A DNA stretch of 64,000 nucleotides, from positions 87,371-151,370 of the forward strand of contig QUBU01000004.1 of assembly GCA_014337915.1 (NCBI GenBank). The letters are read 5' to 3'. Positions 53,618-63,675 of the stretch are shown one piece after another; the first letter of the stretch is position 1; every line of letters begins with the position of its first letter. The position numbers and the translations under genes are program-made. Source of the DNA: Gammaproteobacteria bacterium. GTDB taxonomy: Bacteria > Pseudomonadota > Gammaproteobacteria > Steroidobacterales > GCA-2729495. Under the pieces are notes generated by a model that saw nothing but the letters and a program-made list of their open reading frames with translations, had not been told where the DNA came from and did not search any database.

Positions 53618-55101
53618 GGCCGCCCGGCGAGCGCAGCGCTCGCCACCGCCTGGTCGGAAAAGGCACGCGCTTCGTGGCCGACGATCTGCTGTGCCTCGTG
53701 CCCCTTGCCGGCAATCAGCACCACATCGCCGGGGGCGGCCATGCCTACCGCATGCTGGATGGCGGCGGCACGGTCGCGGATCACCTCGACCTGCGGGCCG
53801 CGACCGGCGCCTGCGAGGATGGCGGCGACGATGGCGTCCGGATCCTCGCTGCGCGGGTTGTCGTCGGTGATGACCAGGCGATCGGCGAGCTCGCGCGCGA
53901 CCGCGCCCATCAGCGGCCGCTTGCCGGCGTCGCGATCGCCACCACAGCCGAACACGCACCACAGGCGCGCTGGCGCCGTCTCGCGCAGCGCTTCCAGTAC
54001 GCGGCGCAGCGCATCGGGTGTGTGCGCGAAATCCACCACCACGCACGGCCCCGCGGCGGACGGCAGCAGCTGCATGCGTCCCGGCGGCGCCTGGCAGCTG
54101 GCGAGCGCGGTGGCGATCGCCGCCGGCGCGAAGCCCTGCGCATGGAGGATGCCGGCGGCCACCGCAAGGTTGTCGCGGTTGAAGCCACCGAGCAGTGGCG
54201 AGTCGAACTGCAGGTCCGCAGCAGCCACCCGCAGCCGCAGGCGCTGGCCGGGACCACTGGCGGCCACCGGCTCGATGGTCAGGCTCGCGGCGGTACCCGG
54301 CATGGCAGCGACGCCGACCAGCCGGGTGCCCGGCGGCAACCGGCCCGCGAGGTCCCGACCGAAGGCATCGCCGAGGTTGATGACGGCGACGGCGGCGCCA
54401 GCCTCGAGGAACAGCCGCGCCTTGGCGCGGGCGTAGCTCGCGAGGTCGCCGTGGTAGTCGAGGTGGTCACGGCTGAGGTTGGTGAAAGCAGCGATGCGAA
54501 ATGCCACGCCATCCACGCGGCCCTGGTCCAGCGCATGGGAGGACACCTCCATGGCCACCTTCCGGGCGCCGCCATCGGCGAGTTCGCGCAGCTGGCGATG
54601 CACCGTCACGCAGCCCGGCGTGGTCAGCGCGGCCGTGCGCAGCGCGCCGATGCGGCCGTGGCCCAGCGTGCCCATGTAGCCCGCGGGCTGGCCGAGGTGC
54701 TCGAGCGCCTGTGCCAGCAGCCAGGCCACGGTGGTCTTGCCATTGGTGCCGGTGATGCCGACGACCTCGACGCTGGCCGACGGACTGGCGAAGAAACGAT
54801 TGGCGATGCCGCCGAGTTCACGCTGCAGCCCGGGGACCCGCAGGCCGGCGACGCCCGCGGGCAGCTCCGGTGCCGCGGCTCCCGGCTGCGGCTCCCAGGC
54901 GACGGCGCTGGCGCCGCGATCGAGTGCATCGGCGAGGAAGCGCAGGCCGTGGCTGCGGCCGCCGGCGCAGGCGAGGAACAACCCGCCCGGCACCACGTCG
55001 GCGCTGTGGGCGGCGATGTCGCAGACATCGAGCGCCGGCGGCGCGGGGGTGAGACCGGGAAACAGGCGGTTCAGCTGCATGTCGGCTTCCGCTGCGTCCA
55101 T
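53614..55101 (-). CDS. murE: UDP-MurNAc-L-Ala-D-Glu--2,6-diaminopimelate ligase MurE
   Basis: 495 residues from ATG 55101, whose first base is the last base of the ftsI stop (TGATG); a GTG one codon earlier is also possible. GITGTNGKTTVAWLLAQAL is the P-loop (about residue 110). DNPRSEDP near residue 410 is the motif that selects meso-diaminopimelate, so the peptidoglycan is of the usual Gram-negative type. Confidence 0.97.
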   Translation of the reverse strand: MDAAEADMQLNRLFPGLTPAPPALDVCDIAAHSADVVPGGLFLACAGGRSHGLRFLADALDRGASAVAWEPQPGAAAPELPAGVAGLRVPGLQRELGGIANRFFASPSASVEVVGITGTNGKTTVAWLLAQALEHLGQPAGYMGTLGHGRIGALRTAALTTPGCVTVHRQLRELADGGARKVAMEVSSHALDQGRVDGVAFRIAAFTNLSRDHLDYHGDLASYARAKARLFLEAGAAVAVINLGDAFGRDLAGRLPPGTRLVGVAAMPGTAASLTIEPVAASGPGQRLRLRVAAADLQFDSPLLGGFNRDNLAVAAGILHAQGFAPAAIATALASCQAPPGRMQLLPSAAGPCVVVDFAHTPDALRRVLEALRETAPARLWCVFGCGGDRDAGKRPLMGAVARELADRLVITDDNPRSEDPDAIVAAILAGAGRGPQVEVIRDRAAAIQHAVGMAAPGDVVLIAGKGHEAQQIVGHEARAFSDQAVASAALAGRP

Positions 55102-56840
55102 CACGGGTTGTTCGCTGCCGTGATCGCCGGCTGCGCTTCCCGGCGCGACGGCGCCACAGGCTTGTCCGGGGCGATGGCCAGGATGCGCATGGCACCCGCC
55201 ACGATCTTCGAGAACACCGGTGCCGCCACAGCGCCGCCGTAGTACTCGCCGGCCCGCGGCTCGTCCACCACGACCACCACGGCCAGGCGCGGCCGGCTCA
55301 CCGGTGCGACACCCGCGAACACTGCGGTGTAGCGCTCGGAGGAGTAGCCGCCGATATCGAACTTACGCGCCGTGCCGGTCTTGCCGGCGACGCGATAGCC
55401 GGCGACCGCGGCACGCAGACCGGTGCCATCGGGCGCCACCACGTGCTCGAGCAGCTCGACCATGGCGCGTGCGTTGTCGGTCGACAGCACCTTGCGGCCG
55501 ATCGGCGGGTGATCCACGCGGATCAGCGACACCGGGCGCATCACGCCGTCGGCCGCGAACACCGCGTAGCTCTGGGCGAGCTGCAGCGGCGTGACCGACA
55601 GGCCGTAGCCATAGGCCATGGTGGCCTTGGCGATCGGTCGCCAGTTCTCGTAGGGACTCAGCAGGCCCGCGGACTCGCCGGGGAAGCCGCTGGATGTCGG
55701 CCGCCCGATGCCGAAGCGGGTGAGCACGCTCCACAGTTGCTCGGAGGGCAGCGACAGCGCCACCTTAGTGACACCGACGTTGCTCGAGCGCGCCAGCAGC
55801 GTGGCGAGGTCGATGACGCCGAGGTTGTGCTCGTCCTCGATGACCTTGTTGGCCACCTGCAGCATGCCCGGCGAGGTGTCCACGCGGCTGCCGGGCTGCC
55901 ACTGCCCGCTCTCCAGCGCCGCGGCGATGATCAGCGGCTTGAAGCTCGAGCCGGGTTCGAACAGGTCGGTGATGGCGCGGTTGCGGAAGCGCGCCGGCGC
56001 GTACTGCGAGCGGTCGTTGGGGTTGTAGGAGGGCTGGTTGACCATGGCCAGCACCTCGCCGGTCTCGGCGTCGAGCACCACGGCGGAACCCGACAGCGCC
56101 CGGTTCTCCTGCACCGCGGCCTTGAGTTCCCGGTAGGCCAGGTACTGGATGCGCAGGTCGATGGATGCGGCAACCTCACGCCCCGGGCTCGGCGGCTCCA
56201 GCCGCTCCACGTCTTCCACCACGCGGCCCAGCCGGTCGCGCAGCACCAGCTTCTTGCCCGGGTGACCACGCAGCCAGCCATCGAACTCCAGCTCCATGCC
56301 CTCCTGGCCGTCGTCGTCGACGTTGGTGAAGCCCACCAGGTGCCCGGTGACCTCGCCGGCCGGGTAATAGCGGCGGTACTCCCGCAGGACATGCACGCCG
56401 GGAATGCCGTTGTCGAGGACGGCGCGGGCATCGGCGGGGTTCATGTGCCGCTGCAGGTACATGAAGTCCTTGTCGACGTTGCGGGTGATCTGCCGCGCCA
56501 GCGCGCCGGGCTCCAGTCCCAGCGCCCTGGCGAGCCGCGGGATGTACTCCGGGGCACGCGCCAGTTCCTGCGGGCTCACCCAGAGGCTGTCCACCGGCAT
56601 GGAGGCGGCGAGCGGCTGTCCATTACGGTCGGTGATGACGCCGCGGTTGGCCGAGATCTTGGCAGTCCGCAGGTGGCGCGCCTCGGCCTGGCTGATGAGG
56701 AAGTCCTTGTTGAAGACCTGCAGGTGTACCGCTCGCCCGACCAGCACCAGAGCCATCAGCACCAGCAGGCCGCAGGCAACGGCCCAGCGGATCCGGAAGC
56801 TCTGCTGGGGCGCCCGCCCCACTGCGTCACGCTCGTTCAT
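55101..56840 (-). CDS. ftsI: Septal transpeptidase FtsI (penicillin-binding protein 3)
   Basis: 579 residues. A short cytoplasmic stretch and one membrane helix (about residues 18-40) precede the pedestal domain. The transpeptidase domain carries the serine motif SSFK (in EPGSSFKPL, about residue 297), SSN (in ARSSNVG) and KTG (in GKTGTARK). It cross-links septal peptidoglycan. Both ends overlap neighbours, with an ATGA junction to ftsL. Confidence 0.97.
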   Translation of the reverse strand: MNERDAVGRAPQQSFRIRWAVACGLLVLMALVLVGRAVHLQVFNKDFLISQAEARHLRTAKISANRGVITDRNGQPLAASMPVDSLWVSPQELARAPEYIPRLARALGLEPGALARQITRNVDKDFMYLQRHMNPADARAVLDNGIPGVHVLREYRRYYPAGEVTGHLVGFTNVDDDGQEGMELEFDGWLRGHPGKKLVLRDRLGRVVEDVERLEPPSPGREVAASIDLRIQYLAYRELKAAVQENRALSGSAVVLDAETGEVLAMVNQPSYNPNDRSQYAPARFRNRAITDLFEPGSSFKPLIIAAALESGQWQPGSRVDTSPGMLQVANKVIEDEHNLGVIDLATLLARSSNVGVTKVALSLPSEQLWSVLTRFGIGRPTSSGFPGESAGLLSPYENWRPIAKATMAYGYGLSVTPLQLAQSYAVFAADGVMRPVSLIRVDHPPIGRKVLSTDNARAMVELLEHVVAPDGTGLRAAVAGYRVAGKTGTARKFDIGGYSSERYTAVFAGVAPVSRPRLAVVVVVDEPRAGEYYGGAVAAPVFSKIVAGAMRILAIAPDKPVAPSRREAQPAITAANNP

Positions 56841-57112
56841 GGCAGCGACCGGATCTCATCCGGACCTGGGCTGCGCATATGCATCTGCTCGCGGCCGAGC
56901 TGCTCGACCCTGGCATGCGAGGACCAGACGCTCTGCTCGATCTGCAACCGGCTCCAGTCCACCTCCAGCTGGTCGCGCTGCTGCGTGAGCGCCTGCAGTT
57001 CGGCAAACAGCTTGCGGTTCTCGTGCTTGGCGTAGACGACTGCGACGGCCGAGGCCAGCACCGCCAGCACCAGGGCCGCGAACAGGCCGCGGTTGCGCAG
57101 CGTCGCGTTCAT
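56837..57112 (-). CDS. ftsL: Cell division protein FtsL
   Basis: 91 residues with a membrane helix (LFAALVLAVLASAVAVVYA) followed by a leucine-zipper-like coiled coil (about residues 30-75). The size, topology and place between rsmH and ftsI identify it, since FtsL sequences are poorly conserved. It acts in the FtsQLB complex. Start overlaps the rsmH stop by four bases. Confidence 0.93.
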   Translation of the reverse strand: MNATLRNRGLFAALVLAVLASAVAVVYAKHENRKLFAELQALTQQRDQLEVDWSRLQIEQSVWSSHARVEQLGREQMHMRSPGPDEIRSLP

Positions 57113-58032
57113 GCCAGCTTCTCCGCCACGCGCAGCACGGCACTGCGCGCCCGCGGATTGCGGGCCAGCTCGGCGTCACTGGCATGGATGGCGCCACCGA
57201 TGAGCCGCAGGCGCGGCCTTGCCGACTCGGGCACCACCGGCAGCTGGTCCAGCGCCGGGTCGACCCGCGAGTGATCGCGCAGGAAACGCTTGGCAATGCG
57301 GTCCTCCAGCGAGTGGAAGCTGATAACACAGAGCCGCCCGCCGCTGGCGAGCAGTTCCAGCGCCTGCAGCAGGCCAGCCTCCAGCACCTCGAGCTCGCGG
57401 TTGATGAAGATGCGGATTGCCTGGAACACGCGGGTCGCCGGATGGCGCGGGCCACGCCGCGGCATGACCGAGAGCACCACCGCGGCCAGGTCGGTAGTAG
57501 TGAGGATCGGCTGGTGCTGGCGCTGTGCACAGATGGCGCGGGCGATGCGGCCGGCGGACGGCTCCTCGCCCAGCCGGCGCAGCACGCCGGCAATCTCGCG
57601 CTCCTCGGCGGCATTGAGCCAGTCGGCCGCGCTCGGGCCGCTGGCCGGGTCCATGCGCATGTCGAGCGGGCCCTCGTGCTGGAAGCTGAAGCCGCGCTCG
57701 GGCGTGTCGAGCTGCGGCGACGAAACGCCGAGATCGAACAGGATCCCGTCAACCCCGCTTGTCAAACCCTGTGCTTCCACAATCCGCCGCAATCGCCCGA
57801 AGCTTTCTTGTTCTATCGCGAACCGGGAATCCGCCTGCGCCAGCTCCCGGCCCACCCTCACCGCATCGGGGTCCTGGTCCAGCGCGAGCAAGCGGCCGCG
57901 CGGTCCCAAGGCCCCGAGGATCATCCGGCTGTGCCCGCCACGGCCGAAGGTCGCATCCACGTAGGTGCCGTCGGGCCGGACGGCAAGGCCGTGGAGCACC
58001 TCGTCGAGGAGTACCGGAACATGGCCTTCCAC
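57109..58032 (-). CDS. rsmH: 16S rRNA (cytosine-1402-N4)-methyltransferase RsmH
   Basis: 307 residues if it starts at the GTG at 58032, just before EGHVPVLLDEVL; a TTG two codons earlier is possible. The SAM-binding motif DATFGRGGHSR is at about residue 30, and DLGVSSPQLD, RGFSFQHEGPLDMRMD and SFHSLEDRIAKRF follow. It methylates the ribosomal P site. There is no ATG start, and the frame upstream runs antisense-like into mraZ territory without similarity. Confidence 0.95.
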   Translation of the reverse strand: MEGHVPVLLDEVLHGLAVRPDGTYVDATFGRGGHSRMILGALGPRGRLLALDQDPDAVRVGRELAQADSRFAIEQESFGRLRRIVEAQGLTSGVDGILFDLGVSSPQLDTPERGFSFQHEGPLDMRMDPASGPSAADWLNAAEEREIAGVLRRLGEEPSAGRIARAICAQRQHQPILTTTDLAAVVLSVMPRRGPRHPATRVFQAIRIFINRELEVLEAGLLQALELLASGGRLCVISFHSLEDRIAKRFLRDHSRVDPALDQLPVVPESARPRLRLIGGAIHASDAELARNPRARSAVLRVAEKLA

Positions 58033-58096
58033 CTCCAACCCCCAGCGCCAGCTGCGACGCCCGCAGTGGCTGCGCCCGACGAGGAGGCCGTCGACC

Positions 58097-58552
58097 TCAG
58101 AGAGACAGCTGGCCCAGTTCTGCCGGCAGGTCCATGCCCGTGTCGGACCCGTCCGCCAGCCACTGGTCACGCCGCTCGTTCCAGCGCGCCTCGTCCCACA
58201 ACTCGAACCTGTTGCCCTGCCCGAACAGGATGGCCTGCCGGTCCAGGGCCGCGAATTCACGCAGCTCGCGCGGTATCAGCACCCGCCCATGGCTGTCGAG
58301 GTCCAGCTCCGATGCATAGCCGACCATCAGCCGTTGCAGCCGGCGCGCCTTCTGGTTGAGCGAAGGCAGGCGCATCAGCTTGCGCTCGATCTCCTCCCAG
58401 TCCGGGAGCGGGTAAATGAGCAGGCAGTAGTCCGGGTCCACGGTGCACACCAGCTGACCGGCACAGCGCGTGGCCAGCCGCTCGCGATAGCGGGCCGGGA
58501 AAGCCAGCCGCCCCTTCGCATCCAGCGTGATCTTGGTTGCCCCACGGAACAT
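58097..58552 (-). CDS. mraZ: Transcriptional regulator MraZ
   Basis: 151 residues from ATG 58552. Two AbrB-like SpoVT domains are present, each with the family DxKGR(L/V)-type motif: TLDAKGRLAFPARYRE (about residues 8-23) and ELDLDSHGRVLIPRELRE (about 82-99). MraZ forms a ring that binds repeats in front of its own operon and represses dcw genes. Three such repeats lie directly upstream. Confidence 0.95.
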   Translation of the reverse strand: MFRGATKITLDAKGRLAFPARYRERLATRCAGQLVCTVDPDYCLLIYPLPDWEEIERKLMRLPSLNQKARRLQRLMVGYASELDLDSHGRVLIPRELREFAALDRQAILFGQGNRFELWDEARWNERRDQWLADGSDTGMDLPAELGQLSL

Positions 58553-58560
58553 GGCGGATA

Positions 58561-58585
58561 GGGCACTGAAGCCCATTTCCTCCCA
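58561..58585 (-). promoter_or_regulatory. MraZ operator (three 5-bp boxes at 10-bp spacing)
   Basis: On the minus strand the boxes read TGGGA (58585-58581), TGGGC (58575-58571) and TGCCC (58565-58561), each separated by five bases. This is the known MraZ arrangement of TGGGN direct repeats, with the third box degenerate. They lie between the predicted transcription start and the mraZ ATG, the position where MraZ binds in E. coli. Confidence 0.75.
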
Positions 58586-58604
58586 CTTTGTACCACCTTC
58601 GGCC

Positions 58605-58633
58605 ACTATAGGAGCGCGACCCGGGAGCGTCAA
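58605..58633 (-). promoter_or_regulatory. Sigma-70 promoter of the dcw cluster (Pmra)
   Basis: TTGACG (58633-58628), a 17-base spacer and TATAGT (58610-58605) on the minus strand are a near-consensus housekeeping promoter. An AT-rich stretch just upstream could be an UP element. Transcription would start near 58598, about 46 bases before the mraZ ATG, and run into the dcw genes. Confidence 0.8.
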
Positions 58634-58894
58634 CAGAAAGCTAGAACTAAATTCTTTGAGGACAGCGACTTAGCCGTGACGCCGCAGGTGCCGCCTACAA
58701 CAGAGGCAGCCGGCGAATCAGAAATCATGGGGTTATGGCAAATTCCTTGGCGACTTCTGAGCTGAAGCCGCCGGGCGGAATCGCACCGGATCGGCGCCGA
58801 CCGCACGCCACCCGCGCAGATTTGCGCAACTAAAAGGTGCCTGACATATTTTCCGGCCATTTTCCTGGCCGGACGGCAGGGCGAAACAGAGAAT
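58634..58894. other. Intergenic region between the dcw promoter and rnpB
   Basis: No gene is seen. A 7-bp stem (TCCGGCC 58852-58858 with GGCCGGA 58867-58873) lies 22 bases past the rnpB 3' end. It lacks a U run on either strand, so it is only a possible processing or termination signal for rnpB. The remainder carries no recognisable signal. Confidence 0.5.
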
Positions 58895-59259
58895 GGAGCC
58901 GGCCGATAAGCCGGGTTCTGTCGTGGGCGATCATCCCTCTGGGACCGCTGTCACCAGCGGCCTCAAGCGACCTACCCGGAAGCCCGCGGGGCGACGGTGC
59001 GGAACCGTTGCCGGCGCCGCTGCTTCCCTATTTGGTCTTGCTCCAGGTGGGGTTTTCCCTGCCGCGGCGTGTTACCACCCGCGCGGTGCGCTCTTACCGC
59101 ACCTTTTCACCCTTACCGCAGGCGGTGAAGCCCGAGGCGGTATGTTTTCTGTGGCACTTTCCGTGGGCTCGCGCCCCCCAGGCGTTACCTGGCACCCTGC
59201 CCGCCGGAGCCCGGACTTTCCTCCCGGGGTTGCCCCCGAGCGATCGCCTGGCCGGCTCC
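58895..59259 (-). ncRNA. rnpB: RNase P RNA (type A)
   Basis: About 365 bases on the minus strand. The 5' end (GGAGCCGGCC) pairs with the 3' end (GGCCGGCTCC) as helix P1. The conserved blocks GAGGAAAGTCCGGGCTCC near the 5' end, GGTGAAAAGGTGCGGTAAGAG in the middle, GAGCAAGACCAAATAGG and AGAACCCGGCTTATCGG near the 3' end are all visible. It is the catalytic RNA that trims tRNA 5' leaders. The position between rsmI and mraZ is also found in Pseudomonas. Ends are judged from P1 pairing and may shift by a few bases. Confidence 0.95.
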
Positions 59260-59296
59260 GCTGGCCACGTTAGACCATCGGCGAACGCCGGGCAAT

Positions 59297-60151
59297 TCAG
59301 GTTTCCGACGGCGGCCCTGCATGTCGCGCCAGGGCGTAGGCTTCGCGCCGCGAAGCGCCGGTGATGCGGGCAGCAAGGCGTGCGGCCTGCGACGCCGGTA
59401 ACTCGATCATCAACACGCGCATCACGCCGGCGAGGTCCGCAGCCGCGGCGCTGGCTCCGGCATCGGTTGCGCCGGCCACCACGATAGTGAACTCGCCACG
59501 ATTGCCGCCCGGATCCGCGGCAAGCGCAGCGCCGGCATCGGCGAGCCGGCCCCAGTAAATGGTCTCGTGCAGCTTGGTTAGCTCACGCGCCACGCAGGCC
59601 TGGCGGTCCGCGCCAAAGATCGAGGCCAGGTCCTCGAGCGTTTCCCGCACCCGGTGCACGCCTTCGTAGAACACCAGGGTGTCGGGGCAGTCCTGCAGTT
59701 CCTGCAGCCGGCTGCGGCGCGCAGCGGCGCGGGCCGGGAGGAAGCCCTCGAAGCGGAAGCGGTCGGTGGGCAGCCCGGACACCGACAGCGCGGCAATGGC
59801 GGCACAGGCGCCGGGAATCGGCGTCACCTTGTAGCCCCGCTCGCGTGCGGCTGCCACCAGGCGGTAGCCGGGATCGCTGATGAGCGGGGTGCCGGCATCG
59901 CTCACCAGCGCCACCGACTCGCCGGCGGCGAGGCGCGAAAGCACCGCGTCGACGCGTGCGGCTTCGTTGTGCTCGTGCAGCGCCAGTTGCCGCGTCTGCA
60001 GGCCGAGGTGGGCCAGCAACTGCCCCGTGTGGCGGGTGTCCTCGGCCGCCACCAGCGCCACCCGGCCGAGGACGGCCGCGGCGCGCGAGCTGATATCATC
60101 GAGGTTCCCGATGGGGGTCGCGACGACGTAGAGCACTCCGGGATCGTTCAC
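59297..60151 (-). CDS. rsmI: 16S rRNA (cytidine-1402-2'-O)-methyltransferase RsmI
   Basis: 284 residues from a GTG at 60151, just before NDPGVLYVVATPIGNLDDIS. The tetrapyrrole-methylase fold motifs are present: VSDAGTPLISDPG (about residue 83), IPGACAAIAAL and the C-terminal REL.K.HE segment. It modifies the same rRNA base as RsmH, encoded 1.3 kb away. The start lies close to that of the divergent lpoA gene. A longer frame upstream is antisense to lpoA and not real. Confidence 0.95.
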   Translation of the reverse strand: MNDPGVLYVVATPIGNLDDISSRAAAVLGRVALVAAEDTRHTGQLLAHLGLQTRQLALHEHNEAARVDAVLSRLAAGESVALVSDAGTPLISDPGYRLVAAARERGYKVTPIPGACAAIAALSVSGLPTDRFRFEGFLPARAAARRSRLQELQDCPDTLVFYEGVHRVRETLEDLASIFGADRQACVARELTKLHETIYWGRLADAGAALAADPGGNRGEFTIVVAGATDAGASAAAADLAGVMRVLMIELPASQAARLAARITGASRREAYALARHAGPPSET

Positions 60152-60230
60152 GGCTACTGACCTTGATGTTGCGATGACCTTGTCGATGCAAGAAACCGCC
60201 GCCCCCTGCCTGGCCCATGCCCTGTTGCGG

Positions 60231-61514
60231 ATGCGGCCGACGGGCCTGCTGCGCGGCCTTCTGCTGGTCTGCGGCTCGGCCATTGTGGGGGCGGCCTGCG
60301 GACCGCTACAACAGCCGGAGGCAGGCAGCGCGCCGGCCAGGCCTGTCACCACGCCCACACGCCCGGGCCGCCAACCCGCGGCAGTGGCTCCCGCCACGGT
60401 CGTGGTGCCCGTCGCCCAGGCACACAAGCTGGCGCTGCTGCTCCCGCTATCCGGCGCGCAGCGCGCCGCCGGCGAAGCCATCCGCGACGGCTTCCTCGCT
60501 GCCTATCTCGCCGATCCGGCGGGCAGCGAGCGGCCGGAAGTCCTGATCCTCGACGAAGCCAGCCCCGGACCGGCGGCCGCCTACCAGGCCGCACTCGGCG
60601 CCGGCGCCGACGCGCTGCTCGGTCCGCTGCTCAAGGAATCGGTCGCCGAGGTGGCCCGCGTTGCCGGACCGTTGCCATGGCTGGCGCTGAACAACCTGGA
60701 CACGCCTGCGGCGGCCAGCAATCCCTACCAGTTCGCGCTCACACCCGAGGACGAGGCACGGGCGGTCGCCGAGCGCGCTGCCGCGCAGGGCCAGCTGCGT
60801 GCGCTGGCGCTGGCACCCGACAGCGACTGGGGCCGGCGCCTGCTCGGCGCCTTCACCGCGGCGCTGGAAGAACGCGGTGGCACTGTGGTCGCCTACCGCT
60901 TCTACGACCCGGCCATGCGTGACTACACCGCGCTGATCCAGCGCCTGCTGCTGCTGGACGAGAGCCGCACCAGGCAACGCGAGCTGGTGGCAAATCTCGG
61001 CGTTTCCCTCGAATTCGAACCACGCCGCCGCGACGACCTCGACTGTATATTCCTCGCCGCGAACCCGGTATCCGGCCGCCTGCTCTGGCCACAGCTGCGG
61101 TTCCTCAATGCGGGTGACCTGCCCATCTATGCGACATCAGCCATCTACCAGCCCGGCGAAAGCGGTGGCGTGGACCGCGACGGCATCATGTTCACCGACG
61201 CACCAGCGGTCGTCGGCAGCGACCCGCGTGCCAGCGCGCTGCGTGCGACGCTGGCCAGCCGCTGGCCGCCGGGTGCCGCCGGCCAGATGCGCTTCTACGC
61301 CATGGGTTACGACGCCTATGTGCTGGCGCGCACCATGATGGCCGGCAGCAGCCCGGGACTGACGCCCGTCGACGGCCTCTCGGGCGGACTGTCGCTGGAC
61401 GGCAACCGGCGCTTGCACCGGCGCATGGCCTGGGCGGCATTCCGCAACGGGCAGGTGGTCCCGCTCGAGGATGCACCACCACCCGCACCTGCTGGCGGCC
61501 CGGACCCGGGATGA
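60231..61514 (+). CDS. lpoA: LppC/LpoA-type lipoprotein, activator of a penicillin-binding protein
   Basis: 427 residues from ATG 60231 (an ATG at 60174 would add 19 residues and leave only 22 bp to the rsmI start). The signal peptide MRPTGLLRGLLLVCGSAIVGAAC has a weak lipobox with Cys23. After a Pro/Ala-rich linker, an ABC-type substrate-binding fold follows (LALLLPLSGAQRAAGEAIRDG, GADALLGPLL, FYAMGYDAY). E. coli LpoA has an extra N-terminal TPR domain of about 250 residues that is absent here. The rsmI/lpoA/yraN/diaA context supports the name. Confidence 0.88.
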   Translation: MRPTGLLRGLLLVCGSAIVGAACGPLQQPEAGSAPARPVTTPTRPGRQPAAVAPATVVVPVAQAHKLALLLPLSGAQRAAGEAIRDGFLAAYLADPAGSERPEVLILDEASPGPAAAYQAALGAGADALLGPLLKESVAEVARVAGPLPWLALNNLDTPAAASNPYQFALTPEDEARAVAERAAAQGQLRALALAPDSDWGRRLLGAFTAALEERGGTVVAYRFYDPAMRDYTALIQRLLLLDESRTRQRELVANLGVSLEFEPRRRDDLDCIFLAANPVSGRLLWPQLRFLNAGDLPIYATSAIYQPGESGGVDRDGIMFTDAPAVVGSDPRASALRATLASRWPPGAAGQMRFYAMGYDAYVLARTMMAGSSPGLTPVDGLSGGLSLDGNRRLHRRMAWAAFRNGQVVPLEDAPPPAPAGGPDPG

Positions 61515-61520
61515 CCCGCG

Positions 61521-62541
<1,021 letters not shown>

Positions 62542-62557
62542 GCGGTGCGGATGCCGG

Positions 62558-62977
62558 CTACTTGACCAGCTTGAGCTTCGCCCGGCGCGAATCGCCGGCT
62601 GGCGCGCCGCCGCCTCCGTCCGGTGGTGGGTCCTCCGGGGCTGCCGGGGCGGCCTCCTCGTCCGAGAAGATCATGCCGCGGCCAGTTTCCTGGGCGTAGA
62701 TGCCGAGCACGGCACGCAGCGGCACGAAGATCGCGTAGGACGCGCCGGAGAAGCGCGCATCGAAGCGCAGCATCTCGTTGCCGATGTCGAGGTTGGCCAC
62801 GGCATTGTGGCTGACATTGAGGACGATCCTGCCGTCGCGCACGTACTGGCGCGGCACCTCGACGCCTTGCACCGTGGCATCCACCACCACATGCGGCGTC
62901 TGGCCGTTGTCGGTGATCCAGGCGTGCATGGCCCGGAGCAGGTAGGGCCGCTGGGGAATGGCGCCGGGTGGCGACAT
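62558..62977 (-). CDS. sspB: ClpXP protease specificity-enhancing factor SspB
   Basis: 139 residues. The SsrA-binding fold spans about residues 10-105 (PYLLRAMHAWITDNGQTPHVVVDA, NVSHNAVANLDIGNEMLRFDARFSG). A disordered acidic/Gly/Pro tail follows and the last residues LKLVK are the ClpX-docking motif. It delivers SsrA-tagged proteins to ClpXP. It follows sspA after 11 bp. Confidence 0.95.
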   Translation of the reverse strand: MSPPGAIPQRPYLLRAMHAWITDNGQTPHVVVDATVQGVEVPRQYVRDGRIVLNVSHNAVANLDIGNEMLRFDARFSGASYAIFVPLRAVLGIYAQETGRGMIFSDEEAAPAAPEDPPPDGGGGAPAGDSRRAKLKLVK

Positions 62978-62988
62978 GCGCTGGCCGC

Positions 62989-63654
62989 CTACTGGCGCAT
63001 TTCCTGCTCGGCGTCGGAGAGGCTGTCCTGGAAGGACCGGCGTGCGAACACCAGGTCCATATAGCGGCGGATGGGCTGCACGCTGCCCTTGAGCTCGATG
63101 CCGAAGGCCGGCAGGCGCCAGAGTATCGGCGCGATGCTGCAGTCGACCAGCGAGAACTCGTCGCTGAGGAAGTAGCGCCTGGCAGCGAAGACGTCCGAGC
63201 TGCCGACGATGCTCTCCTCGAGCTGCTTGCGGATGCGGGCGGCCTGCTTGCGGTCCGTCGCCTTCAGCAGCTCGTCGGCCAGCACGTACCAGTCGCGCTC
63301 GATGCGGAACAGCGCCAGGCGGAACTGGGCGCGGGTCACCGGGTCTACGGGCATCAGCGGCGGGTGGGGGAAGCGCTCGTCGAGGTACTCGATGATGACG
63401 CGGGAGTCGTACAGAACCAGGTCGCGGTCCACCAGCGTGGGTACGCTGTGGTAGGGGTTGAGGTCGAGCAGGTCCTCCGGCAGGTTCCCGCCCTCCACGT
63501 CCACCACGTCGATGGCAATGTTCTTCTCGGCCAGCACCATGCGGGTGCGGTGGCTGTGATAGCAGGTGGGACTGGAGTAGAGCGTCATGAGTCCGGGCTG
63601 GTCTCCCCCGACGGCAGCGCTGTCACCCCGTCGCAGTGCGCTGGCAGTATCCAT
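62989..63654 (-). CDS. sspA: Stringent starvation protein A
   Basis: 221 residues from ATG 63654; ATG 63588 (MTLYSSPTC) is an alternative. It has a glutathione-S-transferase fold with a thioredoxin-like N-domain (NPYHSVPTLVDRDLVLYDSRVIIEYLDERFPHPPLMP split over the active-site region) and a helical C-domain (YFLSDEFSLVDCSIAPILWRLP). SspA binds RNA polymerase and alters promoter choice in stationary phase. The petC-sspA-sspB order is conserved. Confidence 0.95.
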   Translation of the reverse strand: MDTASALRRGDSAAVGGDQPGLMTLYSSPTCYHSHRTRMVLAEKNIAIDVVDVEGGNLPEDLLDLNPYHSVPTLVDRDLVLYDSRVIIEYLDERFPHPPLMPVDPVTRAQFRLALFRIERDWYVLADELLKATDRKQAARIRKQLEESIVGSSDVFAARRYFLSDEFSLVDCSIAPILWRLPAFGIELKGSVQPIRRYMDLVFARRSFQDSLSDAEQEMRQ

Positions 63655-63675
63655 GCGACCGGTTCCGGCATGCGG

